In this document: positions 23,126 to 35,358 of the stretch, piece after piece
Position numbering within the stretch: position 1 is the first letter of the stretch
Layout of the letters: every line of letters starts with the position of its first letter
DNA from: Sciurus carolinensis
Lineage: Eukaryota > Chordata > Mammalia > Rodentia > Sciuridae
Length of the DNA: 64,000 bases
NCBI RefSeq assembly: GCF_902686445.1
Contig: NC_062214.1
Location: 91,492,738 to 91,556,737, forward strand
Reading direction: 5' to 3'
The notes under the pieces: generated by a model
What the model saw: only the letters and a program-made list of their open reading frames with translations
What the model was told of the DNA's origin: nothing
Databases searched by the model: none
Made by a program: the position numbers and the translations under genes

Positions 23126-25794
23126 CATCATCCCTCAGTAGTCTTCCAAAGAATAACAAATGAAGGGATAAAATAGCATTCCGTTATACTCAATTTAATC
23201 CTTTATTATTTATTGTTTCAGACTATTTTGTGGATATATTGTTCAGTACTCTTTTATTTGCAACCAGATCAAGCTCCTGTGAAAGGAGACTACTGGTTCC
23301 TGTGATGTAGAAGAAGTAGTTTAGGAGACCAGGAACATCATCTCTGTCAAGAACCTCTTCTTATCCCTTTTCAGTTTTAAAGTCTTAATATGTCATATAC
23401 CAACAGTTAAAACCCACACATTTTTTAAAAAGTGAATAAAAATTCTTTAATAATTTTTAAGAAGTCCTCAATAATTTTAAGAAGATAAAAGGGTCCTGAA
23501 ACCAAACTAAGAGAGAACCACTGATCCAGACGTTTACCTTAGATATAAGGAAAACACCTTCTGGAAAATTAAAGGTTACTAAAGGAACCAGTGGACTCAA
23601 CCATCAGTGCAATAAGAAAAAAACTTGGACAATCAATTGAACAAATCAACAGGTTTTTCTAAGACACATCTTGAGTAACTTGTGATTTCATGTACAATGC
23701 CACTGATGTTACCTTCTTAATCCTATTGTGGCAAAAAAACCAATATTGACCTAATGTTAGCCTTTACCTTCTATGTGGATAGAAGATGAAAATCAACCAC
23801 TCACACTTATTGATCATACTGTTCCCAGAAGGCATCAGCTGCTGCTGCTGGTGGTGGTACTAACTAAATATCTAATTTCTAGAGCCCACTTGATGAGAAA
23901 AAACTCTAATGAGGTCAAAGTCATAGTAATGTGGAGAAAATGAGCTCCCTAATGAGGAGGGATTATGCTCTCTGGCACAAACTGAGCTTCTTTGCCCCAA
24001 CCAGTCCTTAGGCAAACCTTCCACGTTGGCTTCAGCAACTTGCATGGACAAGCTCAGCAACAAGCATGGACAGCTCATTCTTTCTATTCCTTCATCCTCC
24101 TTCCTGAAAAAAGAAGAGGAAAAAATCTTCAAAGATTAATGGAATCTTCTTTCTTTTAAAGATGTATATTCATTAAAAATAACTTTTCCAGTTCCACCGT
24201 CTGCATTCAACTATTGTCATTTTCTTTTGGTAGGAATAAGAATATATTGGTATGGTAAAAAACAAGTTAGAAAGAGAAGCTAGAGTGGGAATTTTAAAAT
24301 CCCCAAATTTCCTTAGGGGAATTTTGTATATTGATGGGAATTTAAAAAAAAAAAATTTGTCTTATTTTCACTTCCTCAGCTTTTCTCTAGTCCCAAGTGC
24401 ATATAATATTGGGGTTTTCTAGTTGGTAAGTTTGTGTGCTGCTGCTGAACCATTCCAGCATTTTGATCTGTTGAAAACTATTTCAAGAATTATTAGATTG
24501 TTCTTTTATGCATTATTCATTTTCATATTTTGTGCAACAACATATTTGAGACCAGATTCTTGGTGGTAGTGACCGAGTACTATAGGCTCAAAGCATCTTG
24601 CTTAAGGGTCTAGACATTTGTAGAGTTGAGGGTACCATAGGTAACAGGTTGCTGATTACTGTTGTTCTCCAAGTGTTATTTAGCAGAATCTTGTCTAAAA
24701 ATCCATGTTACAATGCTCTGAGGAAACCACATTGATACTTTTTGCCAGGTGCCCAAACCCAACCTAGAAATGCTGTATCACTTCAGAGCATTAGGCAGAT
24801 CAGTCATTTAATTTGATTAAGAAAATGGTCATTGAAGCAAATGTAGGGTTACCATTCTGCATGACAACTTGACTACATAAATCTAGTATCAAAGTGTGGA
24901 TTTTGTTAAACCAACTTTCTTGATTTTAGGAAGCTACTCTTCCCGTACTGGTAACTGTAAATTATGGTAGTTTGCTCTTCTAGCCACAGAGGTGAGCATC
25001 TGACTTTGGCTGGATCAATCTGAATTCTTCCCTGTGAACTTTCTAATGAGGTGGGATGATGGTGCTGAGAGGAAATCTTTCTGGTGTGAGGTCTATATGA
25101 ACTTCACACTGGTTTTGATCAGAGCTTTAGTTCATTGTCCTGTATTCTCTTATTCCTGCCCTCCTTTATGCTTAGTTCATCCTCATGCTGGCTTTCCTCT
25201 TGATAGCAAGCAAGACTTCAATGTTGCACAATTCCAAGGGTGTTATTTACCTCTCATAGTAGTTACTCATCTTGGGGGTAAAGACCCCCCAAGAATCTAC
25301 AAGCATATTCGTAAGGGTCTGTATGTTCTCTATGCAAATTTTCAGAATTATTTTAAGAATTTATAATCTGGTCTAAATTTCTTTATGGCACTTGGGTGCT
25401 AGAAATATCACCTTTCTTCATTGCTTAAGTGAAATTAAATGTGGGTGAGATCTGCCCCCATACACACTTGTCAAGGGTGGGCAAAACAGGAATCAGTCAT
25501 CATTGGGACTTTACCTCCCCTTAATTGTGTTGTAGGAGAACCCAGGTGCTTACCTGGTCCTGAAAAATTATAGGCAAAGCAACCTCTGGCCAACAGTTTG
25601 CACTATCAGTGTTGACACTTCACCCACCCACTCTTGAGTGCTGGCCCTCTGCCATCTGTTGAGTACAGCTGCCTTGATGTGCTGCAAAGATGTCCTTCAT
25701 GGTAATTATCTTCACTGATGACTCAACTGTTGAACAGTTCTTTTTCTGTTATTGAATAATTTGTATACTTCTTTGTCTTTTCTCTTAAAACTTG

Positions 25795-25915
25795 AGCCCT
25801 TCGAGGAAAGAGAAGTTGCTAAATTCTTTGCATCTCCAGCATGCCTAGCAGGATGCTTTATACATAGTAGGCACTCAGTTGAGTTTCTGAATGAATGAAT
25901 GACTATCTGATCATA
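25795..25915 (+). repeat. L2 3'-end fragment
   Basis: A 'gagcccttcgagg' segment, then 'tctccagcatgcctagcagg' and 'catagtaggcactcagttga', ending in GAATGAATGA. This is the usual 3' end of an L2 LINE. Confidence 0.65.
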
Positions 25916-26510
25916 ATGCTAGCAGGCTAGCTAATTTTAAAACATTTGGGACATTTCGATTTATTCTTTGCCATAAGACCTATTTACTTTGGGCCTTGCC
26001 AATACTTTTCTGTTTATACTCCACCTTGTATTTGTGTTATTCATTCTGTAAGTACACTATTCATTGTTATGTTTAATAAATAAGTGTGATTATACATTGT
26101 TTTTCTAGTTTTTCAAGATCACATTGAATGATAAGTCCTTAAAAATACCAATTTCTTTTATCACCTGTGTGTCATCTAAAAACATGCTATTTTTTTAGTG
26201 ATATTCTTATGGCATAATTCTATAATTATCCTCATCAGAGAAGGACAAACTGTACTCTTCCACCCACTGATATTTCCTGAGCAATCACTGGATGAATAAT
26301 GTCCACTCAAACAAATATTCATTAAGTTTACATTATGAAACCAGCTCAGCAAGGCCACCTGGAGGATACAAAGAGATCTACCATGTGGTCCCTGCTCTCA
26401 ATTTGCTCCCAGCTAATTGAGAAGAGAGCACATAAGTGAAAAGTTCAATGATAAGTGAGAGGCAGATATTTGGCTGATACACACTGCATTTATTACAATA
26501 AATCAACTGT

Positions 26511-26780
26511 CCATTCTGATTGGTTGACTTTAAAAAAAATTTTTTTTAGTTGTAGATGGACATATTACCTTTTTGTTTGTTTGTTTTTATGTGGTGCTGA
26601 GGATAGAAGCCAGTGCCTCATGCAGTGCTTGGCAAGTGCTCTACCACTGAGCTACAACCCCAGCCCCCTGATTGGTTGACTTTTAATTCAGATTGCTGAG
26701 ACACCCATCCTGATTGGTTGAGTGTTCATTTTGATTATTTGAGTATCCATTCTGATAGGCCAGGCTTCCACTCTAATCAC
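26511..26780. repeat. Degenerate ~21-bp tandem repeat with ATTGG (inverted CCAAT) cores
   Basis: Ignoring an inserted SINE, the tract consists of about five or six imperfect units of 19-23 bp of the form CCATTCTGATTGGTTGAGTxTT. Three copies keep the core CTGATTGGTTGA (one of them duplicated by the SINE target site at 26516 and 26668, another at 26710). The others read CAGATTGCTGAG, TTGATTATTTGAG and CTGATAGGCC. It is an old minisatellite-like array. The cores match a CCAAT box on the minus strand, but no promoter is near. Confidence 0.65.
26532..26667 (-). mobile_element. ID SINE, inverted, with target duplication
   Basis: The reverse-complemented body ends 'ctctaccactgagctacaac' plus 'cccagcccc'. 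Its 3' side has the lineage extension 'ttttagttgtagatggacat', seen in other long ID copies here. A 16-bp target duplication, ctgattggttgacttt, flanks it (26516-26531 and 26668-26683) and duplicates one unit of the surrounding tandem array. Confidence 0.92.
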
Positions 26781-27475
26781 ATGCTCATGCCAAACTGATT
26801 TCACATATTTTTGTATATGGTTCCTGAATGCAAAAGGTAAATAAAAATGAGATAATATTTTTAAATGCTACATGAAAGTATAGTACCTGCTTGACAGGTC
26901 TTTACAGACCTTGCTACTTATAACAAAGTCAGCATAATGTAGATGAGATGGGAGAACACTATGTGTCCCTCAATCCTGGGTTAAGGAACATGACTGAATG
27001 GGAGGCCATCTTTGTCTTAGGTCCATAGAATATGGGCAAGGACCAAACCAATGACCTGATGAAGGCAAAACATTTTCCTTGGAGGCTGTGAGTGGATACT
27101 TAATTGCTTCAAATAAAGAAGAAACCACCCAAGTTGCAATTATTCTGGATGGATACATGTTTTATAGGGTCCAGTCCACAGAGGAGGTGCAGTTTATCAC
27201 ACCTAGAGCAGAGGCTTCAATATTCTACTCTACCGAAGCCTCTTAAATTATTTCTTTCTCTGATAATAAAGTTTTTGACATAAATGTAGGAAAATTCATC
27301 CTTATATTAACCCAAGCCTTGTTATATTACCAAATTTTGTGTCAAATGAGGCATATGTAAGTAATGTAAGTAAGTACCATGCATTTTGGGCAGAGCTTCT
27401 TGTAAACTTGAATTATTAAAGTTATTAAAATTAAAGTTATTAAATTATTATTATTCAAATTATTAAAGTTAAATT

Positions 27476-27561
27476 TTTTTTTTGGTGGTACATGGGGATT
27501 GAACCCAGGGCTTCACACATTCTAGGTAAGTGCTCTACCACTTAGCTATATCTCCAGCCTG
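27476..27561 (-). mobile_element. ID SINE, inverted
   Basis: The plus strand reads 'catggggattgaacccaggg', 'cttcacacattctaggtaag', 'tgctctaccacttagctata' and 'tctccagcct', preceded by a T-run. An AT-rich ATTAAAGTT-type low-complexity tract (27411-27475) lies to its left. Confidence 0.82.
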
Positions 27562-28429
27562 ATGAAGTCTTTTGGGGACAACTTTAAAATGGACTTTAAT
27601 CCAATGGTGAAGTTCGGATGTGCTGAAACTCACAATCAGCATTATCACAGATATTGGGATGCTTATAGTAGTAAATAAAAGAACAATTTATGACAAAAAT
27701 ACAAAACTTATTTGATCACATACTAAAAGAATCAGATATAGGTATACTAACAGGTGAGATTTAATCCTGTAGTTCAGATGATATGCCTGGCATCTGGTTT
27801 CTCTATCTCAGTTTCTTAATGGTTCTTCATAGTTTCAATAGGCAAGCCACATGTGGTTGCAAAATGTCTTTGTGAAACTCCGGGGCTTTGTGCTTCCAGA
27901 TTCAAGCAGAGAATATGGAGAACCCTCTTTCCCAAGAGTTCAAATAAATACCCTGAAACAGTTCTTTGACTGCCTTTCCCTAAACTAATCAAGGACCCAG
28001 GAGAGTAGTCTGGGTCAACTGTCTAAAGCCACTGGAACTGGGTGTGGGGTCACTTTTACCCTGAGTGCAGAATTCTGTTAGAAATAGAGAAAACAAGGAG
28101 GAGACAAGATTGAGGAAGCCACAGATGAACACTATCACCTGTTTTAGTGAAATGCATAGTGATATTTATATCAAGTACTACTAAGTTGTTGGTTATGTTG
28201 GAATTTCTGGAGAAATCACAGAACTGAATCCAGGAAAACTGTGATGAATTTATGTTTAACTAAGAAGAAGGAAATATGGCCTCCTTGAGAGATGGTTGGA
28301 CCAAAGCCAGAATTGGCATAGGCACTTGGACACGGGGTCCTTTTTCTACCCTATCTCAGCAAACAGTTAAGGTTAAAGCTCAAGTCAAACACTTTGACAG
28401 CCTCTGATTTCTCTATTAGTCTCTGACAA

Positions 28430-28620
28430 GTCTGTCCTGGGACTTTGTAATGGGAAAATGATAGGACTAAGCATCATGTAAACTGGCTTCTATTCTCAGC
28501 TCTGTTACTTGCTCTGCAACCCTAAGCAAACACAATGACCTTTCTGTGACTCTGTTTCCTCATCTGAGGAGGTTGGATCAGATAAGCTCTTCCCATCTGT
28601 AAACTCCTTTAGGTTCTTGT
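28430..28620 (+). repeat. MIR SINE
   Basis: Forward MIR order: 'tctattctcagctctgttac', 'tgctctgcaaccctaagcaa', 'ttctgtgactctgtttcctc' and 'atctgaggaggttggatcag'. Confidence 0.75.
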
Positions 28621-28882
28621 ATCTATGGCCACCCAAACACCCTGGTAGAAAAAGGGGATTTATTAGTAACCTCAGAGGCCTTTCAGGTCCCACGCAGAGT
28701 GCAGTGCTGGGAAAGGAGTGCAAGATACCTAGTTCCTTGTTCTAAACAACATTCAAATCACCCTTATGACTCAGTGATTGGTTCTTCTCTCTTTCCAAGA
28801 AGTGTGAAGTTTCAGTCCTTGCTGAGATGGCAATGATTTATCAGGCTACAAAGATTTATTGGGTTGCCAAACTATTTTTTTT

Positions 28883-28970
28883 TTCTTTTTTTTGCAGTAC
28901 TGGGGATTGAACACAGGGCCTTGTGCTTGCAAGGCAAGCACTGTACCAACTGAGCTATCTCCCCAGCCCC
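28883..28970 (-). mobile_element. ID SINE, inverted, with target duplication
   Basis: A T-run, then 'tactggggattgaacacagg', 'gcttgcaaggcaagcactgt', 'accaactgagctatctcccc' and 'agcccc'. The flanks aaactatttttttt (28869-28882 and 28971-28984) look like a 14-bp target duplication, although the T-run makes its length uncertain. Confidence 0.85.
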
Positions 28971-29966
28971 AAACTATTTTTTTTTTTATTTTGAGTCAAA
29001 TCCATTTAGCTTCCCACATAATATAGGTAATCATTTCCTGAAAAACATTAAGCATCTACTTCTTTTCTAATTAAACAGAACTGATCAGAGAAGATGTTGA
29101 ATTGCTCCAGAACCTGATAAAATACCCTATCTCTGTAAAACTCCTTCCTCTTTCTACTCAGACACAACTGAAGAGTTCATATGAAATCAAGCAGAACTCT
29201 TTGATTATAAAATGATGCTGACAACATAATAGAATACTAAAGAAAGCAAGCTGAATAGGTGATTCCTTTGGGGCAAGATGAATATTCAGATTAAGAAAAA
29301 CTGCTAATGAAATCCCAATCACATAGTAATTTTCCACCTATTACTTTCTGAAACTGGAGTAGCTATATGGCCTAATTAGGCCTGTTTGGGGGATTATCAC
29401 ATCTTACTTCTGCAATGAATGGCATCATTCGGGGCTTAATATTCATTGAGGCTTTTATGAAACAGAGAGGTTTCCATATGTCTCTAGAGCAAAACATTTG
29501 TGTTTGCCATCTGCTACTCAAGAACAGTTTTGCAGAAAAAGAATGCAAATTGCCTGGTTCTTTAATTACTCTGGGGCTAGGCTACACTATAGTTGGGACT
29601 GTAGGATAGCCAATTCACTGCTAGGAGAATACTGTTGTTTACTTAGCCAGCAAGTCAAAGAATATATATTTTTTTATAAGCAAACAGCATGAAAAGAAAT
29701 TGAAGCCTAAAATTATTTATGTCCTTTTAACTAGAGGCAAAGACCATGCAAAATGATGTGTGAGACTTTTTTAAGCTGGCATAAAGAAAACACTGTCCAG
29801 GACACCGAGCCTTAAGGTCAATATAACAAGTATCAGTTCTCTCTTCCTAGTCTTGTGCCAAAGAATCTATGACTCATACTTTATGCTTTGATTTAAAAAA
29901 AAAATCAAAGGATCTCCCTGAGCTCAGTATAAAAAAAATAATTTACTTATCTTTCACTAGGAGATT

Positions 29967-29969
29967 ATG

Positions 29970-30026
<57 letters not shown>

Positions 30027-30031
30027 ATTTG
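29967..30031. repeat. (AT)n-(TG)n microsatellite
   Basis: An AT run leads into two long TG tracts separated by TATA. It looks like a long and probably length-variable microsatellite. Confidence 0.95.
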
Positions 30032-33000
30032 TATACACATATATAATCTCAAACCAGTTTTGCTTACTCAGTAATAGCTTCAAAAAACTGCTTAACCAAA
30101 AGTAGAAACTGTAGTTTAGGAATTATCTGTAGATTTTTCTTACGATGCTGTTTTCTAACTCTCATCATCATAAATTTCCCTCCTTAGAGCTTTAGAATAC
30201 AGAATGTAAGAAATTGACAAATGAAAGTAACCAGACCTGAGCAGTGACTAACTGTAAGATCCCTGACAGGACACTTAACCTCAGTGGACCTCTGATTTCT
30301 TAGAGTGTCTTCTACTTCAAGATGCTGTAACACCAATGACTACAGAGATTGTTTATTCTGGTGTTTCTCAAAGTGTGTACCTCAGAACACCGAGTGAATG
30401 AGCAGATGTTGGTAGGTGATAGTAGAAGAAAGGGGTTCATGGTCAAAGTCTTTCAAGAAATGCTGCTGTCATAGTGCTTTGACAGAATATCTTCTCAGAA
30501 CCTTTTAAATGCTGTGATACATAGTGCCTCTCCACAACAGGGTGTGGCAACAGCTTTCTTCACATTCCCTTTTTTTTTTTTTTTTTTTTCCCAAACTTCT
30601 TAAAAGCAAGGACCATATCCTTTTTATCTATTTATTCATCAGCTCACATTCCCTTTTGATCTTTTGGGACCTGTGTTCTGTAGAATATATGTTGGGAAGT
30701 TAATAATATAAACCCTTCATTTTAGATACAAAGATACTAAATTGTAAAGTCCTACTGTCAAGACAAGAATCAGCATGTTTACAGGAAGCTGTAAGGCAGT
30801 GTCTGTTACCAGAGTTCCTGACAAACTGGACTCAGAACACCTGTCCCTGACTTCCAGGTTCTCCTGAATCCCATAGCAGGGCCTCCTCCTGCCACCTCTG
30901 TCACCAACATAGTCACCCAAATGTGAGCCAAGGACACCACGGTGGCCATTTCCTCCTCATCTGGTGCAGTTGCTTTACCCTAAGTCTTAGAAGCACTGAA
31001 CTGAAATAAAAAGTACCTATATGCAGAAACATATCCACCCAGAATTCTTATAGTACAAAAAACTTGACTCTTCAGTGAACATTCTTCATGCCGTTTTTGA
31101 GAAAAAGACAAATGTCAAGTAATTAGGCTAACATTCACCTTTTTTTCTTTTGTATTGTTCTGTATTTTGAGTGAGTTATGGGATATGCCAGAGGGTCACG
31201 TCACACCCAGGCTAATCTCCTACACAGACATTTAAAGTGTCATAAATTGATGTGCACAATGAAATGTTTTTAGAGATGAATTATTTAAATTTCTTGAGGG
31301 CATGAATTATATTCACATTGTATCCCTAATGACTAACACAGAGCTTAGCATATATTAACCACATAGTGATAAATGTGTTTGCATTAATTGGTAAATTATA
31401 ATCTAATTATTGGGTTTTAATAAAATTAAATAATGGTAATGATACACTAGCAGTACTAATAGTATCTACCTTTTCAAAAAATCTCAAAGATATATTCCTT
31501 ACTTCTTGTGATCGAGGACCATGAATTCTGGTTAAAGTTGATAAACACTGGCCATTTGACACTCTTGATTTGTAATCTTCTGGTTTCACAAACAATTGGA
31601 CTATGATGTGGTATTTCTTTTAGATAACAAATGGGATCATTTCTATGTTTGCACTTAAATATATACACAATAGAGCTGGAATTTGAATGAGTTAGTAGAT
31701 ATCAAATCCTATCTTCCAGTCACTGCAGAATTCCCCTTTCAACCATTTGGTCTATACTTAAACACATCCAGAATAAACATATAATGGCCCTGAAGAAATG
31801 TTTGAGTCATCAGAGAAGAACTGTCATGTTGGTAAATTATAGTTTGTGTTCTATAGTTTGATTCATTTAATAAAAACTTATTTTAGCACCTGCAATATAT
31901 AAAGCAACTTGCTAGATACTATCAAGGGGATAAAGATAAAACTGATACAGGCCAAAAGAAATCTATAATCTTATGGGGGAGGCAAGGCACACATATAAGT
32001 GATTATGATAGTAGATGGAATTATGACAGGCTGTCAATGTGCTGATGTGTTGGTTTATAGTTGTTTCAAAAATTAGCTCATATTTCTTTCAAAACTGGTA
32101 GTCTGTGGGTAAGTAGTTTACCAATGTATCAGAACACCACACTTCCCTAACTGGATAACTGGATATTCTGGATAAATGGAAAGTTATGAGATATCAGGTT
32201 TTCCTAGCAGCCATCAGCATCACTCAAGAGTCACACTTATCATTAGATTGCAGGTCTTGCTGATCAGCACTGAGTCACTTGCTCTGGACACACAATTCAC
32301 CTGGACTGGATGGGTGAGGAGATTTAATCACAATGACATGGAACCTGAGCTGTACTGGGGAGACTTCGAGAATGCTTTCAGAAAGTTGGATACTTGTACT
32401 GACCACACACAGTAGTAAACAGGCCAAATTGTGAGGTAATAACCAGAAATGGGGTCAGTCTGGGCACACAAATTGTCCCTGACTGTGCCGTGTGGCTCAG
32501 TCTGAACAGATAGTGGTTCTTTGTGGAGGAAGCTTATTGGGGTGGAAGGAGAACCTGCCTTTCCACATCCAAGAAATACCATCAACTGAAGGTGTGAACC
32601 AACTATTTTATCTAATTTTTACCCTCATTTTAAAAACAAAAAGAATTTTAAGGAAATTAATTTATATAACCAACCTCCAAAGATCATTAAGGAAATGTGT
32701 CCTTTATATATTAGGAACAATGTTGACAGAGAAGACTGATGAAAGCCCTTGCTTGAGCCAAAGTCCCAAATACAGTGTTAACATCTAAACACACAATAGC
32801 AACTATAACAAATTATCATCAAAATATACATCTTACACATTTCCCTGTTTATATCCTTTGCCTTGAGAATTTGATGATATGAATCTTTTTATGTATGTGG
32901 TCATGTTTCTTTAAAATCAAACATTGTAAACTAAATAAAATTGAGACGTGGAGTGACCATAAAGAAGTTCATAATTTTAACTTTTTTTTATCTTAAGACA

Positions 33001-33345
33001 GGACTTAAGACAGCACAATCCTGATTCTGAGGGAAACAGCAGATGTGTTTTGTCCTGCAGATTCTCTCAGCCTTGGCTGACTTAAGGACACCACTCTGCC
33101 CCAAAGAGTAATATAGCACATGCCCAGTGGCCCAGGGTGACATACGTCCTTCTTCCTCCTGCTTGGTCCATCGAGAGGGGTGTCAGCAGAATGGCACTCC
33201 ACTCCCCAGGATCATCATCTAGAGTTTTGATATCTGGTTCTTATGGAAATTCAACCTCCCTAGTGAAATATTCATGGAGCTTATTCATTTGGGTTTGGGC
33301 CCTTATACCTATAAGAGATCATGCATATTTCCCAGAATAAGTAAG

Positions 33346-33534
33346 TGTTTTAGTTAACTTTTTTGCTGTTGTGACTAAATGATCTGACCAGCACAATTAT
33401 AGAGGAGGAAAGGTTTATTGGAGGACTCACTGTTTCAGAGGTCTTAGTCCACAGAGGGCTGGCTCCACCCCTCGGCAGAACATCATGGTAGAAGAGTGTG
33501 GCAGAGGGAAGCAGCTTGCATAATCAGGAAGGGG

Positions 33535-33589
<55 letters not shown>

Positions 33590-33780
33590 CCAATCTCCAG
33601 ACACAAAATATATACCCCATAGCCACACCCCAATTCTAATCTCCTCCAGTCCTGTCCTACCATCAGTGAATTAATCCCTGATGGGTTAAGACTCTTAGAA
33701 CCCAATCATTTATCCTCTGAACCTTCCTGCATTGTCTCACATGTGAGCTTTGGGGGACATCTCATATCCAAACCATAACA
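33346..33780 (-). mobile_element. Solo LTR of a MaLR-type retroelement
   Basis: On the minus strand it begins TGTTATGGTTTGGATATGAG and ends TAAAACA, with the TG...CA ends of an LTR. It is 435 bp long, the usual size for MaLR LTRs, and the internal (GA)n tract (33539-33587; TC on the LTR strand) is typical of this type. An exact 5-bp target duplication GTAAG (33341-33345 and 33781-33785) flanks it and fixes both ends. No internal retroviral sequence is attached, so it is a solo LTR. On the LTR strand there is an AATAAA (revcomp of tttatt at 33414-33419) near the 3' end, in the place of the LTR polyadenylation signal. Confidence 0.9.
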
Positions 33781-33821
33781 GTAAGTTATTTGTTGGATAT
33801 AGCAGATAAAACATTTGAAGC

Positions 33822-34027
33822 AGCCAGGTGTGGTAGTGTGCACCTGTAATCCTGTAACCAGGGAGACTGAGGCAGGTGGATCACAAGTTCAAGACCAGCC
33901 TGGGAAATGTAGCCAGACTCTCTCAAAAAATAAAAAGTTCTGGGGGTATAGCTCATTGGTATAGCACCCCTGAGCTCAAACCCCAGGGCAAAAATAAAAA
34001 TAATAAAAACAAACAAACAAAAAAACC
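33822..34027 (+). mobile_element. B1-dID SINE
   Basis: B1 half: 'gccaggtgtggtagtgtgca', 'cctgtaatcctgtaacc', 'gagactgaggcaggtggatc', 'caagttcaagaccagcctgg'. ID half: 'gggggtatagctcattggta' and 'gagctcaaaccccag'. The tail contains AAAC repeats. Confidence 0.9.
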
Positions 34028-34680
34028 CCACACACTTGAAAACTGTTTATGCCTCTCTGTTTTATAGTTGAGGTAGAAATTATTGATGGCGTCAGATTTG
34101 TGCAGACTCTAATACTAATTCACACTTTTATTCTTGGCCAGTTGCAATTTGCTCTGAGATCTGAACAAGAGGGTTCTCTCCCCTGGGACCTACTCTGGTC
34201 ACTCCTCCTCGCTGGGCAAGACGTCCACAAGTCAAGCAGTTTACTTGCCCAGAAGCATGACTTCCTTTTAAACCATACTCAGGGTACCTAGACCCTGAAT
34301 TCCCTGTCAAGGGAACCACTTCCAGGACTGATATGTGTTTCTTCCCCGATCTTTCCTGCTAAGGTGAACTGTACAATTGGTGTGGCATCATAGGCACAAG
34401 TGGTGACCAAAAGGGGGGTGGAGATATGAGTAGAGTTGATTGGGATCTACATCATGTCATGATGCCACCAGGAAGGAAAGAAAGGCGTCTGTATTGGTTA
34501 GGACCACTCTCCCTGCACCAAAACCTTCTAATGTGGTGCTGTAAGGACTTTCTGGGTCATTATAAATGTGCATCTGTGAAGGTAGGAAACTAGTTTGTTA
34601 GTTTCAAGTATAATTTTTAAATATACATGTGGAACTGGGTCTGCTCTTGGAATAGGTTTGAGTTTGAGAATTTTACTATA

Positions 34681-35014
34681 CACTCATCTCTCAGTATCCA
34701 TGGAAGATTTATTCCAGAACCCCCCTCAGATACCAGAAAATGTGGATGCTCTAGTCCCTTATATAAGATGGAATAGTATTTGCATTTAACCTACACACAT
34801 CCTCCTGTATACTTTCAACTATCTCTAGATAAGTAATGATACATAATGCAATGTAAATGCTATGTTAATAGTTGTCGGACCATATTGTTTAAGGCATATT
34901 GACAAGAAAAAAGTCTGTATATGTTCAGTAAAGACACAATTTTTATTCAAATATTTTTGATCTGTGGTTGTTTGAATCAGCAGATATGAAATATCTGGAT
35001 ATATATGCCAACTG
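34681..35014. mobile_element. Tigger/MER2-like non-autonomous DNA transposon
   Basis: A 334-bp element with internal sequence resembling the MER2-type Tigger relatives: 'tctcagtatccatggaagat', 'ttccagaacccccctcagat', 'ctagtcccttatataagatg', 'tttgatctgtggttgtttga'. Both ends carry degraded inverted repeats (CACTCATCTCTCAGTATCC at the left; CAGTTGGCATATATATCC on the opposite strand at the right), and a TA dinucleotide flanks each side (34679-34680 and 35015-35016), as for pogo/Tigger insertions. It appears nearly full length. Confidence 0.75.
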
Positions 35015-35033
35015 TAAAGAATCTGATAACGAG

Positions 35034-35165
35034 GGCTGGGGCTGTAGCTCAGTGGTAGAGCTCTTGCCAAGCATGTGTGAGGCACTGGGTTCGATTCTCA
35101 GCACATATAAATATAAATAAATGAATAAATAAAGGTTCATCAACAACTAAAAACTATTTTTAATA
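35034..35165 (+). mobile_element. ID SINE with target duplication and intact B box
   Basis: A body 'ggctggggctgtagctcagt', 'ggtagagctcttgccaagca' and 'gggttcgattctcagcac' keeps a good pol III A and B box (the B box ggttcgattc is close to the GGTTCGAnTCC consensus). The tail has AAAT repeats and an extension ending 'aactaaaaactatttttaat'. An 18-bp target duplication with two mismatches (35016-35033 and 35166-35183) borders it. It landed directly beside the Tigger-like element. Confidence 0.9.
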
Positions 35166-35314
35166 AAAGAATATGATAATGAGATTGAAGTGTGGGTAGT
35201 GGGTAGGCCACATTGCTACCAGGTCAAGTGTAACCTTTTTCTAAAGCAACATTCTAACTATAGGCTAACATTCTGCTCCTATTCCCTGATTCAACAGGAG
35301 AAACTCTGTGGGGG

Positions 35315-35358
35315 TATGTGCGTGTAGCAGGGAGGCTATGTGCGTGTAGCAGGGAGGC
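35315..35358. repeat. Perfect 22-bp tandem duplication
   Basis: Two identical adjacent copies (35315-35336 and 35337-35358) of a 22-bp unit starting tatgtgcgtgtagcaggg. Absence of mismatches suggests a recent event. Confidence 0.92.

Noticed and set aside
30567..30590. Poly-T run as a possible pol III terminator or retrocopy tail
   Set aside because: No promoter boxes or retrocopy body lie next to it that I could identify; it is a simple T-run, perhaps the tail of a lost insertion.
33539..33587. (GA)n as an independent microsatellite insertion
   Set aside because: It sits inside the MaLR-type LTR where such LTRs commonly have a (TC)n tract, so it is an expansion of LTR sequence.
35034..35100. 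tRNA-like gene with A and B boxes
   Set aside because: It is the tRNA-derived head of an ID SINE with tail and target duplication, and it lacks a foldable anticodon arm and acceptor stem.
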